Below, piece after piece: positions 59,813-64,000 of a stretch of 64,000 nt of DNA (position 1 is its first letter; every line of letters begins with the position of its first letter). Made by a program: the position numbers and the translations under genes. The notes beneath the pieces were generated by a model, which saw only the letters and a program-made list of their open reading frames with translations, did no database searches and was not told where the DNA came from. Source of the stretch: Gorsachius magnificus (lineage: Eukaryota > Chordata > Aves > Pelecaniformes > Ardeidae). The stretch covers positions 67,056,612 through 67,120,611 of the forward strand of contig CM067084.1 of assembly GCA_034008185.1 (NCBI GenBank), read 5' to 3'.

Positions 59813-62800
59813 AAGTGTTGTTGGCCCTTTTCATCCTGAAGAGCTGGAGAAGATGGTCTTCAGCAGGGCTTCCCATGTGACTGCAGCAAACTCTTGAGGA
59901 GGATGTGTCGATGGAGTTGTACTCCTTCGGTTTGTGTCCCTCACTAAGCAGGAAAATGGGACCACCCAACATATGAGAAGGGCTGTAGCACAGGATTCAA
60001 TCATACCTCCAAGCTGGCACCCCTAGGTACGAGCATGGGCTTTTATACTGACAAATACTTGTTAAAAAAAAAAAAAGTGCAATTCGGTGTTAAAAGGAAC
60101 AGCAAAATTATTTGTGTCAGAGCTGGTACGTCTTCTAGTTGCAACGTGAAAATAAGGCACAGGCAGAAATATCCCACAATGACTCTCAGATCAGAAGTAC
60201 AGCAACTTTTCCTGCATAATACAACAGTACTAAGTACATCAGGTCTTCTTAGCTCATGAACTCAAGTAACTTTTTTTTTAGTAAGCAATCATGCAGAGTA
60301 CAATCACAAACAAATATTTTCACCAAACTACCATTACAACATTTCATCTTGAGAATCTCAGATGTTGCCAACTTGTGATGTCAACTTTATTTTGAAACAT
60401 TACAGTAGTGTCGCATTTAATTTTTTTAACTGTTATTAATTCAAATATAAATTGTCTACATTAAAACCAGCATTAATAAAGTGGGCAGTAATGTAATAAA
60501 AATATCAGAGCAAACAAATGGTTGTTTGTAAACTGGCTGTGATGAATTATGGACTGATGAACAACAATTTTTCTAACCTTTTTAGATGATCAAATATAAA
60601 ATTAGAGAAAATCTGAGGGAGAAAGGCAAGGATCATCAATCTGGTTAGATCCAAATGTGCAGAAAGGATTTAATTTTTTTATACTCTCAGAAGTTAAGCA
60701 TCCAAATTCATGTGATGAACAGCTGGTATATCTTTGAATCTCATCTGTAAGACAGGACCATCCTTCTCTATCTCATGGCAGTGATGTGTGTATTCAAGTC
60801 ACTAGTGACATACTCAGGGACAGGGCTAGTGAAGCGAGTGTCTCCACAAGTAGCTGTGTTCTCCTCCTCCTCTGGAGCAGCAGAGGTTCAGTAGGACTTA
60901 TCTCATCTGTGACTAAAACCTGGGCTGGCTCTGGTGCAAACCTCCTGGGAGAATGATGGTCTCTGTTACATCCGGGCTGCGCAGTCAAAGAAGCACTGGC
61001 CACAACGTGACACTCAGGTGGGAGCCATTTACTGTTTATGGTAACCATAATATATGGTGACCAGGCCACCTCTGAACTGCAGGACTGAGCCACTGGAGGA
61101 GCTTCAGCCTAGCAAGGAAGTCAATCCACTCTGCTGTGGATTTCAGAGGAAGGATTGTCTTAGCCCCTTTGCTGGGCTGTAAACTAAATCATTTCAGAGG
61201 ATGCATGTGGGCACAGTCTCCGAAAAGCCACACAAGAGTTTATGCAGCCGAGTACTCATTTTCTGTAAGGGTTGCAGAAATAACAAGTGTTTTTCTACCT
61301 TTCTATTATTTGTCATGAAGAATTAAGCCACCTGGAATAATTAACTTACAAAGGCTGCCTGTGTAAATGCTGGCAGGCAAGGCCTGTTGAGCTAGGAAAA
61401 CTTCCATAGCAAACTTAGTATTTGAAGAGAAGTTTTTTAGTAGATTTAAACAAAGACAAACAGAACAAAGGCAGCAATCATGGAAATGTGTATGCTATAA
61501 TCAGAAATATTTGCAGTAAAGATGACATGAAATCTTCAGGGAATCATTTATCAGTTTTTTAATTTATGAACAGTTTATGTTTTTCTCCTATTTTTCAGTA
61601 GATTGTTCTCTCTCTTCAGAAACAAAAATGCTAAATCTAGTTTTTCTTTCCCCCCTCTCCCCTAATCCATTACTTTTCTTTTCAGTGCTCTGATACCCGT
61701 TACTACTGTTGGTTTTGCCTTGAATACAGTGCACTGTTCACACATGGTAACCTCTGTTCTATCTGCATCTTTGGGCAAAGAACACCAGAAGAGCTGTGAG
61801 TAGCGGCAGCAGCGTGGCAGAGGGAGCAGCGGGGAGGAGCACCAGGCAGCGGGGGAGGCTGTGAGGCTTTCCATGGGAGAAAACAAAGTTTTAGAGTTAG
61901 GAATGCAGCTGAGAGAGGAATAGAAAATGGGAAAGTAGACTGATCCTGACATCCCTTCTGTGTCAAGGTTAAGAAGGTCATTCATGCGGACAAGAAAGCA
62001 GCTCCACAAACTGGGAGCTGGGATGCACCTGAGGTAATATGGCAAGGACAGGGCAGGAAAGGGCTCACATTTGGACAAGGGGACCATCTTCATCTCTGGG
62101 GCTCTGTAATGTCAGAAATCCACCCCCAGGTTATAAGCCAGAACTTCTACAGAAAACTCCCACTTGCCATTCCTCCTTCCAAAAGGAAATTCTGGACACT
62201 GTTATGACAATTTTTATCTTCTCTACTGGCTTATTAATCCTCTGTGCTCCTTCTTGCCCATTTGCCTTTTCTTTCTCTTCCTTTCTGCACACTACATCCT
62301 CCCACATGTAGCATGTAGGCAGCTCCAGATTATTAATGTATTATGCCAGCAGCCAGATTTTCATATCTCTCGCAGGTGTTTATGAGAACATCTCTCCGAT
62401 GATCTATGTTCACTCACTGTGAAAGTACAGTTTCAAATTTGCCCTTGAAATGTGAAACAATCAATGTTGGCAGCATTTATTTCTTCCTGTCAAATATTTT
62501 TCTCTTTCTAGACTCTATAAACAATTTAAGAATAATGTCTTATGACAGTGACGCTGCAATCCAATAGGGCCTCCTTTGCTTTCTAATTTGTCTTACATTT
62601 GTTCAAATCAAGGGGTAAGGAATCTAACAGATAACAGTGACAGCATCTGGCTCGATCATCTCATTGCTAATTGGTTCTGTGATTAGTGCAGACAAGCAAT
62701 GGAGAAGGTGGATACAAGCTTCTAACATTTCTAGGTGAGGGCAGCTTCCAGCCCATCTGTTACGTGATATATCCACTAACCTATTCAGCTTCTGATCTTC

Positions 62801-64000
62801 TTGATTCTGAGGAACCCTCCTCAGAGACAGGTTGGGATTTTTCTGAGGTTTATTCAGGTGACTGTATAGTCTGCTTTTGCATAGGTCTCCTGAACTGTAA
62901 CGTTTGCTCCCTGCAGCTGACATCAAACCAGTTTGCCAGGACGTTAGTCTGCATGCTTGCAACGTTATCAGCCCAGGCTGACAAATAACCATTTAAAGCA
63001 TTTTAGTGTTCGTGAAAAGTCCAAGATTAGGTATAACAAACTTCAGTTTAACTGTTGAACCAATGCAACAGCATAGTCTGAATTTCCCTCAAACATCACT
63101 GGACAGACTAACTAAAACATTGAAAACTCAAGACATTTTTCATATCCATTTGATTTTTGTACCTCCCTGCAAAAAGGAATAGCACTTACAAAAGTGCTAT
63201 GTATTATCATTATCTCTTTTTTTCATCTCAGTGAATTTTTGGTTGCAAATCAAAGCTTTGGGGCTGTCTCTAAGTGCTCACGAATTTAATTCAGATGTCT
63301 TTGACATTATGGCAATTACTTAAAAACCCATAAAACCTTGTTTCTCTGAACATAGCTGGAGCCAAGCAACTTGAAAAGCCTTTGCTCCAAATCTAATTCA
63401 GACAACACACAGCCCAAAAGATCACAACCCGTTCTCTGTCCAGAGCATCACATTTCTGAGCCCACTTTTGCTTCCTTTTCTTCTGCCTCCTTCCACCCAT
63501 ACCCAAAGCAACACTCAGTGAAGCTACTGACCTTCATGGTTATGATATGCTTCCAAGGTTCTTGTATAAAGAAATTTGTTTCTTTTTTACTGTCTGATAG
63601 TTTAAGCTCAACCACAATACTATTTTGAGGGTAAATATAATTAATTAGTTAATTAACTGCAGGGAGTAATGGTATGATGTAGGACCAGGTATTGTAAGAA
63701 TCCTACAAGCTCTTCCCCATAGTTCCACCAAAATAACATTGGCCCATCTACAGAAAACCCTATTTTAGCTCTGAGTTTCCCATGAGGAGAGTAGTCAGAA
63801 AGCTCACTTAATTTGCCAGAAGATGTGTCTGGTTGGTAAAGTGGGTAAATTAGTGTTATAAATGTCAACGAGATCTGATGCTCCTTTTTCTGAGGACTAC
63901 GTCTGCAGGACTTTCTCCTCCACAGTGATATTCAAATGGCTCATTTTTCTCACAGTTTGAAGTGGTTCCAGAAAAGTAGAGCATCCAGTTCTGCCAAGTG
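59813..64000. other. unannotated DNA to the window end
   Basis: No gene, RNA gene or confident repeat. Minor features are an A12 run at 60066-60077, a GC-rich AGC-type imperfect triplet patch at 61800-61860 and AT palindromes (ttaattagttaattaac) near 63641-63657. The longest frame (61662-62093, minus, 143 codons) is unrecognised. Confidence 0.5.
63179..63200. repeat. short perfect hairpin
   Basis: ATAGCACT (63179-63186) pairs with AGTGCTAT (63193-63200) around tacaaa. A similar phrase, 'agcacctttacaaaagtgct', occurs at 26160-26179. Confidence 0.6.

Noticed and set aside
61662..62093. 143-codon open frame, minus strand
   Set aside because: Unrecognised Ser/Pro/Leu-rich peptide opposite a purine- and GC-rich stretch; no supporting signals.

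Overview
The window looks like noncoding DNA from a bird nuclear genome. Three things point there: CR1 LINE 3' ends that finish in the ATTCTATG-type tail, a solo-LTR family that I recognise from avian genomes, and worn amniote repeats (MIR-type SINEs, old CR1/L3-like LINE fragments) in CpG-poor, AT-rich DNA. I found no bacterial or phage features and no CRISPR, tRNA or rRNA gene. No complete protein-coding gene can be supported. The longest open frames (134-151 codons) match nothing I recognise and are about as long as chance gives in 64 kb. The window is either intergenic or lies inside one or more long introns.

Layout. 1-3.1 kb: AT-rich DNA, a solo LTR on the minus strand (1655-2221), and an old CR1 in two opposed pieces (2311-3060). 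3.1-6.7 kb: unique DNA with an 88% identical 61-bp repeat pair (4891, 6200) and an old CR1 fragment (6440). 6.7-16.3 kb: mostly unique DNA with a strong hairpin (6896-6951) and one exon-like block (14607-14817). 16.3-20.1 kb: a short element with terminal inverted repeats, a younger CR1 (16642-16869) and a MIR (19868-20025). 20-31 kb: essentially featureless. 31236-31803: a second solo LTR of the same family on the plus strand, with a 5-bp target duplication. 31.8-45.8 kb: a double hairpin (33179-33226), a CR1 (37106-37412) that keeps the C-terminal end of its ORF2 open, two MIRs and a TG microsatellite. 45829-46556: one CR1 inserted inside another. 47.7-49.1 kb: a long pyrimidine tract running into an exon-like block with palindromes, a GC-rich nested hairpin and a MIR. 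50.3-64 kb: a CR1 tail, a 16-bp palindrome, a locally CpG-rich stretch (56970-57290), a 56-bp inverted repeat and an old CR1 (59380-59812).

The genes do not work together, because none is demonstrated. The window records layers of retrotransposition: very old MIR and CR1/L3-like pieces, then CR1 copies with the typical avian tail, then two related solo LTRs. The most useful leads are the possible 5'-inverted (twin-primed) CR1, the nested CR1 pair, the two palindromes sharing TGTCAGCTGACA, the unexplained 61-bp repeat pair, and two exon-like blocks behind good splice acceptors. I see no convincing new biological system.
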